7,943 bases of DNA from Anaerolineae bacterium (GCA_016931365.1 JAFGEY010000204.1:1-7943); one strand, 5' to 3'; counted from the first letter of the stretch, positions 1 to 6,598 are shown. Notes: generated from the letters alone by a model not told the origin. Made by a program: numbers and translations.

Positions 1-14
1 GCACAGATGGTCAG

Positions 15-22
15 AAAGGTGG
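15..22 (+). promoter_or_regulatory. Ribosome binding site deciding the start of the CpXC gene
   Basis: AAAGGTGG lies 5 bases before the ATG at 28 and resembles the Shine-Dalgarno consensus AGGAGG. The in-frame ATG at 7 has only six bases before it in this window, so its own ribosome site cannot be judged, but placing the start at 28 leaves this motif at a suitable distance. The protein then begins MSSSPPRLANVRCPAC, with the zinc ribbon close to the N-terminus as usual in this family. Confidence 0.6.
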
Positions 23-27
23 TTCCA

Positions 28-1398
28 ATGTCGTCCAGCCCGCCACGACTTGCCAACGTCAGGTGTCCTGCCTGTCGAGCCTCTTTTAACGCGCCGGTCG
101 TTTCAATCATTGACGTACAAAAAAATTCAACGCACAAAGCACTGTTTCTACAGGGGCGACTCAACGTAAGCACCTGCCCGCAGTGCGGCACAACCGGCAT
201 GATGAACGTGCCGATCGCCTATCACGATGCGGACAAGGAATTTTTGCTTTGCCTGGTTCCCCCGGAACTGGGACTCAATGAAACCGAGCGCCAGCGTGCG
301 ATCGGCGAAATGTCGCGCGCGGTGATGAACGGCCTGCCCCAAGAGGCGCGCAAAGGCTACCTGCTGCGCCCGCGCATTTTTCTCACCGTCCAGTCGATGG
401 CCGAGGCGATCCTCGAAGGCGACGGGATCACCAAAGATATGCTCCAGGCCCAGGAACGCAAAATCGAGTTGATCGAGCAGATGGTGCGCGTGGTCGGCGA
501 TGGGCTGGCCCTGTCCAACATGATCGCCGAAAACCAGGCCCAGTTTGACGAAGAATTTTTCGCCCTGCTGTCGAGCAGCGTACAGGGCAACCTGCAAGCG
601 GGGCAGACCGAGATAGCCGAGCGGCTCAACGTGCTGCTGGAAAAGCTGCTCGAACAGACCCCGGCCGGCCGTGAGATCGCCGCACAGCAGGAAAAACTGC
701 GCCGGGCTCTGGAGGGCGTCGACGAGAACATGACCCAGGAGCAGTTGCTCGGTCGCATCCTCTCGTTGGACGGCGATATGGTCGATGACGTTTTGGGGTT
801 CTTGATCAGCGTGGCGCGCCCGCTGATCGACTATCGCTTCTTCCAGTTGATGACCGAGCGGATGGACAAGGCCGAGCAGTCCGGCGACACCGACTTTGTC
901 GAGCGGGTCAGGAACCTGCGCGCTAAAATCCTCGACTTGACCCAGCAGCTCGACACCGAGGTGCGGGAAGCGATGGAAGCCCGTGCTGACCTGCTGGGCG
1001 AAATGCTCACCAGCGCGGACCCCAAGTCGGCCATCCGCGCCCACATCGAAGAAATCGACGACGCGTTTATGTCCGTGCTGGGGCTCAATCTGCAACAAGC
1101 TGCACAGCGCCAGGAACAGCAGGCCGTCCAACGGCTGGAAGCGGTTCGCGACGCGATTTATGCGGTGATGCTCGAAAGCGCCCCGCCGGAGATGCAGTTC
1201 ATCCAAAAGCTGCTCAATGCTGAATATCCCGACGAGACGCGCAATCTGCTCCAGAATAACCCGGCGCAGGTCAACGCCCGCCTGGTCGAGACGATGAAAC
1301 TGCTGGTCGACAACCTGAACGAGCGGCAGCGCCCCCAGTTAGCCGAGAAACTGTCCCAGATCGCCGCCCAGGCTCAGTTGATCGTCGGCCTGGCCTGA
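28..1398 (+). CDS. CpXC domain protein with long helical C-terminal region
   Basis: A 456-residue protein if started at ATG 28 (463 if started at ATG 7). Residues 1 to about 135 match the CpXC domain: a zinc ribbon with CPAC at 13-16 and CPQC at 50-53, the two Cys pairs expected to hold one metal ion, followed by the conserved stretch around YHDADKEFLLCLVPPELG (about 65-82). The remaining ~320 residues are rich in Glu, Gln, Leu and Ala with heptad-like spacing and are predicted to be mostly alpha-helix, possibly coiled coil. There is no signal peptide or membrane segment, so it should be cytoplasmic. CpXC proteins have no firmly established biochemical role; the ribbon suggests binding of nucleic acid or protein, but that is inference. 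The gene stands alone and ends at a strong hairpin facing the convergent FHA gene. Domain assignment is fairly sure; function is unknown. Confidence 0.85.
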   Translation: MSSSPPRLANVRCPACRASFNAPVVSIIDVQKNSTHKALFLQGRLNVSTCPQCGTTGMMNVPIAYHDADKEFLLCLVPPELGLNETERQRAIGEMSRAVMNGLPQEARKGYLLRPRIFLTVQSMAEAILEGDGITKDMLQAQERKIELIEQMVRVVGDGLALSNMIAENQAQFDEEFFALLSSSVQGNLQAGQTEIAERLNVLLEKLLEQTPAGREIAAQQEKLRRALEGVDENMTQEQLLGRILSLDGDMVDDVLGFLISVARPLIDYRFFQLMTERMDKAEQSGDTDFVERVRNLRAKILDLTQQLDTEVREAMEARADLLGEMLTSADPKSAIRAHIEEIDDAFMSVLGLNLQQAAQRQEQQAVQRLEAVRDAIYAVMLESAPPEMQFIQKLLNAEYPDETRNLLQNNPAQVNARLVETMKLLVDNLNERQRPQLAEKLSQIAAQAQLIVGLA

Positions 1399-1427
1399 CC
1401 ACGGCGCGAAAAAAATCGCGTTGCACA

Positions 1428-1459
1428 AACAAGCCCCGCGCTCGAGCGCGGGGCTTGTT
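1428..1459. terminator. Palindromic terminator between convergent genes
   Basis: A perfect 32-base palindrome: arms AACAAGCCCCGCGC (1428-1441) and GCGCGGGGCTTGTT (1446-1459) around TCGA. It lies 29 bases after the CpXC stop and 34 bases before the end of the minus-strand FHA gene, so it can serve both transcripts. The GC-rich stem ends in TTGTT on the plus strand. On the minus strand a run of seven T lies about 12 bases beyond the stem (1409-1415), inside a second small CGCG/CGCG hairpin (1405-1420). The U-tract is imperfect in both directions, so efficiency is uncertain, but stem strength and position make a bidirectional terminator the best reading. Confidence 0.8.
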
Positions 1460-1493
1460 GAATGGTTAATCGGAGAACAAAGCATCCCCTGTT

Positions 1494-2159
1494 TCAGTTG
1501 CCCCCTCCGCTCGGATCGAGGCGGAACCCGTAGCCGCGCACGGTGACGATGTACTGAGCATCCGGCTCGACCTCTGCCAGGCGCTCGCGCAAGCGCCGCA
1601 CCAGCGCATCGATAGCCTGCTCGGTCACACCGATCTTTTCATCCTCGCCCCACACGGACTCGACCACCTCATCGCGACTGTAAACGCGCCCCAGGTCGTT
1701 GTACAACAATTCCAGCAGTTGGTACTGCGCGGGGGAGAGCGGCGGCGTGAGTTCGCGCACGCCGATCCACACCCGGCGCGATTCCGGATCGAGGCGCAGC
1801 TCTTTGGAAAGCCGGATTTCTTCCAGCGGCAGCGTCGCGTCGGCGCCGATGTAGCGCAGCCGCACACACAGCGCCAGGCTGATGATGTCGTTATCTTGCA
1901 GCGGAACGGCATCGTGCACCGGGTGGCCGTTCAGATAGGTGCCGTTCTTGCTGTCCAGATCGCGCACGTGGTGACAGCCATTTTGCCACACAATCTCGGC
2001 ATGCTGGCGCGAAATCTGCCGTTCCGGAAACGTCACGTCGCTCAGGTCACTCATACCGGAACGCCCGATCGTGATCGCGGGGCCGTTGATGGCAATCCGT
2101 GTGCCCGTCAGTTCGCCTTCTTCAACCATAAGGAAGGCCTGTTCAGAGTTCGCCGTCAT
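1494..2159 (-). CDS. FHA domain-winged helix (OmpR/PhoB-type) transcriptional regulator
   Basis: A 221-residue protein. An upstream in-frame ATG at 2192 exists, but AAAGGAG sits 7 bases before the ATG at 2159, which is therefore chosen. Residues ~8-103 form an FHA domain with the phosphothreonine-binding signature: GR at 32-33, SRQH at 50-53 and LDSKNGTYLNG at 68-78. Residues ~115-215 form a Trans_Reg_C winged helix: LSPAQYQLLELL, the recognition-helix region EQAIDALVRRLRERL (180-194) and the wing YIVTVRGYGFRL. There is no receiver domain, so input should be phosphothreonine binding rather than His-Asp relay. The architecture is a mirror image of mycobacterial EmbR (DNA-binding domain first, FHA last), which is controlled by the Ser/Thr kinase PknH. 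The gene is divergent from a Ser/Thr kinase at 2298, a likely partner. No membrane segment; cytoplasmic DNA-binding role inferred. Target genes are unknown; autoregulation of the shared intergenic region is plausible. Confidence 0.93.
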   Translation of the reverse strand: MTANSEQAFLMVEEGELTGTRIAINGPAITIGRSGMSDLSDVTFPERQISRQHAEIVWQNGCHHVRDLDSKNGTYLNGHPVHDAVPLQDNDIISLALCVRLRYIGADATLPLEEIRLSKELRLDPESRRVWIGVRELTPPLSPAQYQLLELLYNDLGRVYSRDEVVESVWGEDEKIGVTEQAIDALVRRLRERLAEVEPDAQYIVTVRGYGFRLDPSGGGN

Positions 2160-2166
2160 CAAAAGA

Positions 2167-2173
2167 CTCCTTT
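2167..2173 (-). promoter_or_regulatory. Ribosome binding site deciding the start of the FHA regulator
   Basis: On the minus strand AAAGGAG is 7 bases before ATG 2159. It lies downstream of the alternative ATG at 2192, so the longer form would start ahead of the best ribosome site. Residues encoded upstream of 2159 (MDTFGKQRSLL) show no FHA-domain similarity and are probably untranslated leader. Confidence 0.8.
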
Positions 2174-2175
2174 GC

Positions 2176-2204
2176 TTGCCAAAAGTATCCAACCCGGGTA
2201 TAAT
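2176..2204 (+). promoter_or_regulatory. Sigma-70-type promoter of the kinase gene
   Basis: TTGCCA (2176-2181), a 17-base spacer, then a perfect TATAAT (2199-2204). Transcription would begin near 2211, giving a leader of about 87 bases before the GTG start at 2298. The -35 element overlaps the first copy of the 11-bp repeat and the leader of the divergent FHA gene, so the two genes are probably controlled together. Confidence 0.75.
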
Positions 2205-2205
2205 C

Positions 2206-2234
2206 GTTACACATTTTATTTATGTGCTTGCCAA
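2206..2234 (-). promoter_or_regulatory. Weak candidate promoter of the FHA regulator
   Basis: On the minus strand TTGGCA (2234-2229) is followed after 17 bases by TGTAAC (2211-2206), which matches the -10 consensus at only four of six positions and lacks the key second A and last T. It is the best-spaced pair found upstream of the FHA gene. If real, it needs activation or is weak, and it would overlap the kinase promoter face to face. Confidence 0.3.
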
Positions 2235-2297
2235 ATCGTCGCTGCCACGCCCAGGCAGTCAGTTGGCATCCGCCGTTTTCATTGAGGAGAAGATTCG

Positions 2298-3308
2298 GTG
2301 CCTGCGCTGCTATCACCGGGTATCGTGCTGCGTTCCCGGTACAAAATCCTCGAATTTATCAGTCAGGGTGGCATGGGCGCCATCTATAAAGCCGAGGACC
2401 TTCGCCTCGAAGGTCGGATGTGTGCTGTCAAAGAGATGTGGATCGACGTCAATACCACCGGCGAAGATACGCATCAGGTACAGACCCAGTTTCACCGCGA
2501 AGCAAGCACCCTGGCCCGTCTCGACCACGCCAATCTGCCCAAAGTCTCCGATTATTTTGACCAGGACGACCGCGACTATCTGGTGATGGATTTTGTGGCC
2601 GGAAAAGACCTCAAACAACTGATGGATGAGGCGCGCACCGAGGGCAAATCCCTGCCCGAAAAGCAAGTGCTGGACTGGGCCAAACAAATCCTCGACGCGC
2701 TCGAATACCTGCACAGCCAGGACCCACCCGTGCTGCACCGGGACATCAAACCGGCCAACATCAAACTGACTCCATCTGGCGTGATCAAACTGGTCGACTT
2801 TGGGCTGGTCAAACTGATGACTTCCGATCAGGATCGCACGATCACCGTTTTGCAGGGACGGGGTACGGCCCAATATACACCTCTGGAGCAATATGGCGGT
2901 GACACCGGTCACACCAATGTGCGCTCGGACATCTATTCGTTCGGGGCGACGCTCTACCATCTGCTCACCAACCAGCCCCCTGCCGATGCCAAAACGCGCT
3001 ACCTGCAGCCGCACCTGTTCAAGAGTCCCAGCGACCTCGTCCCGTCGATCTCGCCCCGCGTCGAGCGGGCCATCCTGCACGCAATCGCGATGCACCCCGA
3101 CGAACGCCCGGCCAATATAGCTGACTTGCGCACGGAACTATTCTCATCACAGCCGCTCGATGTGATTGCCGACGCGATCATCAACGGGCAACGCCGTCGC
3201 TGGGGGCAGGTCATCCGCGAGAACACGGTGTTCTTGCTGCTGGTGTTGATCTTTTTAGTCGTCGCGCTCGTAGCGACGGCGCTTTCACCGAGCTTGCCGC
3301 CGCTCTAG
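2298..3308 (+). CDS. Ser/Thr protein kinase with C-terminal membrane anchor
   Basis: A 336-residue Hanks-type kinase starting at GTG 2298, with GAGGAGA 7 bases upstream. All catalytic elements are visible: glycine-rich loop ISQGGMGAIY (21-30), ATP-anchoring K45 in CAVKEM, helix C E68, hinge YLVMDF (94-99), catalytic loop HRDIKPAN with D149 and N154, metal-binding DFG (167-169), activation-loop Thr residues 181, 183 and 190, the PLEQ form of the APE motif (195-198), RSDIYSFG (209-216) and HPDERP (266-271). It should therefore be active and able to autophosphorylate. After the kinase domain a single hydrophobic helix (about 311-328) ends in only a few residues, so there is no PASTA or other extracellular sensor. 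The kinase domain faces the cytoplasm. It is divergent from the FHA regulator, a likely substrate and partner. Its stop overlaps the stop of the convergent GH3-like gene. Confidence 0.95.
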   Translation: MPALLSPGIVLRSRYKILEFISQGGMGAIYKAEDLRLEGRMCAVKEMWIDVNTTGEDTHQVQTQFHREASTLARLDHANLPKVSDYFDQDDRDYLVMDFVAGKDLKQLMDEARTEGKSLPEKQVLDWAKQILDALEYLHSQDPPVLHRDIKPANIKLTPSGVIKLVDFGLVKLMTSDQDRTITVLQGRGTAQYTPLEQYGGDTGHTNVRSDIYSFGATLYHLLTNQPPADAKTRYLQPHLFKSPSDLVPSISPRVERAILHAIAMHPDERPANIADLRTELFSSQPLDVIADAIINGQRRRWGQVIRENTVFLLLVLIFLVVALVATALSPSLPPL

Positions 3309-6268
3309 CCCGGTTTAATGCGACGTTGCCGCCAGCGCCGGACAATCACCGTCGCCAACAGCCCGACAGCCAGCGCCAGAAAAGCCCCCAGCACCGTCGT
3401 GATCAGCGCGCCCCATTCCTGCGACAGGGATCGCGCGCGTAGCGCGCCGGGCACGCCCATCGCATACACATCATAGCCGATCAATCCGCCAAGCACGCTC
3501 AACAGCCCCCAACGGATCGCCCGGCTGGGTCCGTGCCCCATCCCCAGAACGGCCGCAAAGGCGAACCCGCCCAAAACAAAAACCATCAGTAGCGCCACCG
3601 ACAGAGTCGCGCCCTTGACCACTTTGATCGGCGTCGGCGTCGGCGTCGGCGTATGGGTTGGCGTATGGGTCGGTGTCGCTGTCGACGTCGGCGTGGCTGT
3701 GGGAGTGACTGTCGGCGTCGAGGTCGGCGTGGGTGTAGAGGTATGAGTTGGCGTCGGCGTAGGGACAACGGTTTCAAATTTGACCGTCTCGTCCTCGGGC
3801 ACCAGCGCCAGCAACTTGTAAGCTGATCCGACGATCGAGATTTCGAGGTTGCCCACCCGGTCGAGCGTGTATTCGGTGCTGGCGACGCCGTTTACCGTCT
3901 GTACGCCATCGCGCCACTCCAGTTTTTCGCTGGGATAATAAAACTTGAACTCAACCCAGGTGCCGTCAGGAACCAGATTGCCGTTGCGATCCAAAATTGG
4001 CGACGTGTAAAGCTGCAATTTGTCGCCCTTTTTCACCTCCAGCGGCACAGGCGTACCTTCTCCGTTTGATTGGGGCTGGCCGCTCTGATAGACCTGAATC
4101 ACCTGGCGGGGGTCGATCTCGAGCCGGGTGCGCAGGTCATAGTTGATTCCGGCCACGGTCACCGGCGACAGGCCCAAGGCCGGAAATTCCTGAAACAGGG
4201 CGCGCGCCGAGGCGCTGATAAACGCGGGTATTTTGCTATAGATGCCGTAATAGGCGGTGAGCTTGCTGACCTCGGTCGTGTCAAGAAAATAGGGGGCGTT
4301 ATAGGCCAACACGACGAGTTTTTTGCCCTGGAGCAGATCCTCGCGTTCGGCCAGCAAAGACTTGAGCGCCGTCGACGCCGCATAGCGTTCCGCGTCCACA
4401 TCCAGCATGGCAAACAAAATCCAGTCTGCCGTTTTGAAGCGGATATCGAGCGACGAGGCCAGATCGGGATACTGATCGTGCTCGAACAAAAAACGTTGCA
4501 GATCGACCAGGCTATAAGTATAAATTCGCTCCGGCAAGACGCGCCCACTGGCATCCGGCCCATACAATCGCACCAGCGTGCGCTCGATCTCATCGGGTTC
4601 GATCAGATACCTGGGTTCGCACGTTTCGCAATCCCGGCTCTGGCGGGAATCGACAAAAATGACAATCTCTTCACCGGGCATCGGCGGGGCAGGCAGGCGA
4701 TTCACCGATTCGGGGTAAAGCAGGGTGATCGCCTCGCGGGCCATTTGCACCACTTGAGCGTCACCTTGGCCCAACTTGCTTTTCGCCTGTTCGAGGTCGG
4801 GTTGCACTGCTTTCAGGACAAATTCGGGATGGAGCCGGTACTTGAGGGCTAAAATGCGCCGCACCGCCTCATCGACGCGGGCCTGAAAGTCAGGCTCGTT
4901 TTTGTACTGCTCTTGAAAAAACAGAATCGTATCGACAATGTTGTTATACTGGGTAGTCCAATTGTTGTCCAACGCAAACTGGGAGAGCAGCAGCAGGTCA
5001 TTTCCAGCGATAAAGGCCTCGCGGGCGATGTAGCGATGGTTAAAGCTCTTGAGATTGGGGTCGTAATACTTGCGCACGGCAAGCGCGCCCAGCGGCCCGC
5101 TGACAATCACGCCACCCTGGCGGCGCCACCGGGCCAGCGGTTCAAAGCTCATCAAAGTGTGCATCGTCGCCGCATCAAAGCTGATCGGCTTGTTGGCCGG
5201 GCGGACAAAACGGAAACTGATGTGCGAGGCCATCATTGCATCGGTGACGTCTTGCGCGTCCTCCGCAAACGATTGAGCCACCCGGAAAAAGGGCACCAAC
5301 TCGTTCTGTGCCAGGTCTTCATCCGACTTTTGCACCGTCGAAACGTCCTGGTTGATCCGCCGGTCGCTGCTGCCCAGGCCCGGAAAATGCTTGGCGACGG
5401 TCGCCATCTTGCCCTGGCTGCCGATATGCACGCCGCGCACATAGGCCTGGCCCATCACGCCTACCCAGTACGGATCGCCGCCAAAACTGCGCACATCCAA
5501 ATCGTTCGGGCGGTCGAGCCGCGGCTGGTCGAGCACATCCAGCGTCGGGCCAATCAACATATTGAACCCCAACGCGCTTAACTCGCGTCCCAAGATCTGT
5601 CCAACGCTCAACGCATTGGCCGTATCCCATGTCGCGCCGATGGCCATATTGCTGGGCAGCGCGGTAAGGCCGGAACGCAAATCTGCATAGGGATGCATAT
5701 TGCCTTCTTGCTCGATGGCAACAAACAGGGGCACAAATCGCTCGCGCAGGACCGGCTCGGTGATGATCGCCGTCGCAGTCAGCGTGGACGTCGGCGTCAA
5801 GACGGGGGTCATGGGCAGCGTCTCTGTGAACTCCTCTGTCGCGGTGGGCGTCAGGGTCACGGTGATCACGGGCGACTCGACAGGTGGAGGCGGAAACGCG
5901 TCAATAGTCGCCCATTCCTGTAACTGAAAAGTGAGCGTGATCACCGACTCGACCGCCGTGTCGTCGTTGATCCAGTTCCGATTGGCATCCGACAAAAGCA
6001 CACCGCCAACCTTGTACTCGACGATCAGCCGGGCAATGTCAGACTGCTCGGTGGGCGTGCTCCCTTCAAAGGGGACTAGAAAGAGCTGGCCCACCTTTTC
6101 GGCCACCGTCATCCGAGCCAACAATTCGTCGACGAACGAGCCTGTATCGTTGCCTTCGTCGCCCTCTTGGGCCTGCAGCAACCGATCGCGGCCCGTCGAA
6201 CCCCAAAGGGTAACGGCAATCAGGGCAATAACGATCAAGATGCGTAACGCAATGCATGGCCTGCGCAT
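3305..6268 (-). CDS. Secreted, membrane-anchored GH3-fold protein with degenerate active site
   Basis: A 987-residue protein starting at ATG 6268, with GGAG 9 bases upstream. In order: signal sequence (RR then a hydrophobic core ILIVIALIAVTLWG, 10-23); GH3 N-terminal barrel (~45-480) with MTVAEKVGQLFLV (53-65), AIEQEG (184-189), KHFPG (293-297) and DEAVRRILALKYRL (466-479); GH3 C-terminal-like domain (~505-725); Ig-like region (~738-830); Pro-Thr stalk (836-880); three hydrophobic helices (~886-909, 918-936, 953-976) and a basic tail, fitting a large external part with the tail inside. GH3 NagZ-type enzymes cleave N-acetylglucosaminides, including cell-wall fragments, with a nucleophile Asp and an Asp-His acid/base pair. 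Here VSD is VSG (G391), and the pair aligns with R304 and N306. A ~50-residue Thr/Pro-rich insert (about 126-172) interrupts the barrel. A glycan-binding or structural role is more likely than catalysis. Family is clear; function is inferred. Confidence 0.9.
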   Translation of the reverse strand: MRRPCIALRILIVIALIAVTLWGSTGRDRLLQAQEGDEGNDTGSFVDELLARMTVAEKVGQLFLVPFEGSTPTEQSDIARLIVEYKVGGVLLSDANRNWINDDTAVESVITLTFQLQEWATIDAFPPPPVESPVITVTLTPTATEEFTETLPMTPVLTPTSTLTATAIITEPVLRERFVPLFVAIEQEGNMHPYADLRSGLTALPSNMAIGATWDTANALSVGQILGRELSALGFNMLIGPTLDVLDQPRLDRPNDLDVRSFGGDPYWVGVMGQAYVRGVHIGSQGKMATVAKHFPGLGSSDRRINQDVSTVQKSDEDLAQNELVPFFRVAQSFAEDAQDVTDAMMASHISFRFVRPANKPISFDAATMHTLMSFEPLARWRRQGGVIVSGPLGALAVRKYYDPNLKSFNHRYIAREAFIAGNDLLLLSQFALDNNWTTQYNNIVDTILFFQEQYKNEPDFQARVDEAVRRILALKYRLHPEFVLKAVQPDLEQAKSKLGQGDAQVVQMAREAITLLYPESVNRLPAPPMPGEEIVIFVDSRQSRDCETCEPRYLIEPDEIERTLVRLYGPDASGRVLPERIYTYSLVDLQRFLFEHDQYPDLASSLDIRFKTADWILFAMLDVDAERYAASTALKSLLAEREDLLQGKKLVVLAYNAPYFLDTTEVSKLTAYYGIYSKIPAFISASARALFQEFPALGLSPVTVAGINYDLRTRLEIDPRQVIQVYQSGQPQSNGEGTPVPLEVKKGDKLQLYTSPILDRNGNLVPDGTWVEFKFYYPSEKLEWRDGVQTVNGVASTEYTLDRVGNLEISIVGSAYKLLALVPEDETVKFETVVPTPTPTHTSTPTPTSTPTVTPTATPTSTATPTHTPTHTPTPTPTPIKVVKGATLSVALLMVFVLGGFAFAAVLGMGHGPSRAIRWGLLSVLGGLIGYDVYAMGVPGALRARSLSQEWGALITTVLGAFLALAVGLLATVIVRRWRQRRIKPG
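3629..3763 (-). repeat. Pro-Thr repeat stalk coded by degenerate short tandem repeats
   Basis: This stretch codes residues 836-880 of the GH3-like protein, almost entirely PT, ST, AT, HT and VT pairs. At DNA level it is a degenerate 6-base repeat related to GTCGGC on the plus strand. It is a flexible extracellular spacer lifting the folded domains away from the membrane helices, and Thr residues are possible glycosylation sites. Similar stalks are common in surface proteins of Chloroflexota. The repeat may vary in copy number between strains through slippage. Confidence 0.85.
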
Positions 6269-6297
6269 ATAGCTCTACTCCGCTCCTTCCTGGCGCA

Positions 6298-6326
6298 AGT
6301 ATACCCTTGATTGAAACGAACGTCAA
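6298..6326 (-). promoter_or_regulatory. Sigma-70-type promoter of the GH3-like gene
   Basis: On the minus strand TTGACG (6326-6321), a 17-base spacer and TATACT (6303-6298). Five of six positions match the consensus in each box. Transcription would start near 6291, leaving a short leader of about 22 bases that contains the purine-rich ribosome site. The position and quality support this as the main promoter. Confidence 0.8.
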
Positions 6327-6382
6327 ACACTTTGGGCGGGACGATGGCACTAAAATGCCTCCGGCTTGCCCCTGAATAGCCT

Positions 6383-6431
6383 ACCCTCCCGGAGGTTATA
6401 ATTGAGAAACCGCAAAAACCTCCGGGAGGGT
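6383..6431. repeat. 15-bp perfect inverted repeat with 19-base loop
   Basis: ACCCTCCCGGAGGTT (6383-6397) is the exact reverse complement of AACCTCCGGGAGGGT (6417-6431). Each arm is itself nearly palindromic (CCTCC/GGAGG around one central base). A run of seven T follows on the plus strand after an 11-base gap (6443-6449), so the element resembles an imperfect rho-independent terminator reading to the right. Because it sits between two outward-facing promoters, there is no obvious upstream transcript for it to stop. Alternatives are an insulator, a small RNA structure or a short non-autonomous repeat. A TATAAT at the left arm edge (6397-6402) lacks a convincing -35. Confidence 0.6.
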
Positions 6432-6531
6432 GAGCAGTTACCTTTTTTTCACCTGTGCTGCCGCGTAGGCAAAAGACTCTAGTTTTATGGCGACCACACC
6501 CCGCCCATCCCCAAAATCTTGTCACCGCGGA

Positions 6532-6560
6532 TTGACAATACCCTCGCTCTGTGCTATCTT
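6532..6560 (+). promoter_or_regulatory. Strong promoter of the restriction-modification gene
   Basis: A perfect TTGACA (6532-6537), a 17-base spacer and TATCTT (6555-6560), preceded by TG at 6552-6553 as in extended -10 promoters. Transcription would start near 6567, giving a leader of about 48 bases. No operator-like repeat or controller gene was seen next to it. Confidence 0.85.
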
Positions 6561-6598
6561 TATCGTAAACAACCCTCAAAAAAGATGCCTCATGAACT

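Larger units (their letters stand above)
2173..2235. repeat. 11-bp direct repeat pair, possible operator
   Basis: TGCTTGCCAAA occurs twice, at 2173-2183 and 2225-2235, with starts 52 bases apart, close to five turns of B-DNA. The first copy covers the -35 element of the kinase promoter; the second lies just after the predicted transcription start. The core TTGCCAA is nearly its own reverse complement (TTGGCAA), so the second copy also supplies a TTGGCA that could act as a -35 for the divergent FHA gene. PhoB/OmpR-family winged helices commonly bind direct repeats, although normally at closer spacing. An operator read by the adjacent FHA-winged helix protein is an inference. Confidence 0.45.

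Noticed and set aside
148..1206. Minus-strand open frame (352 codons) opposite the CpXC gene
   Set aside because: His- and Leu-rich shadow with no domain, lying fully inside a well-supported gene on the other strand.
2242..2258. Small hairpin CTGCC/GGCAG in the kinase leader, considered as a riboswitch or attenuator
   Set aside because: Only five base pairs with a seven-base loop, no T-run and no known riboswitch core.
3629..3763. Possible CRISPR-like or other spaced repeat array
   Set aside because: The repeat is a short degenerate hexamer without spacers and is explained by Pro-Thr coding.
3586..3777. Arg/Pro-rich minus-strand frame over the stalk repeat
   Set aside because: An alternative reading of the Pro-Thr repeat DNA; composition is an artefact of the repeat.
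6397..6402. TATAAT at the edge of the inverted repeat as an extra promoter
   Set aside because: No acceptable -35 at 16-18 bases upstream, and much better promoters lie on both sides.
6235..6579. Minus-strand open frame of 114 codons upstream of the GH3-like gene
   Set aside because: It covers two promoters and the inverted repeat, overlaps the GH3-like start, and shows no domain or convincing ribosome site.
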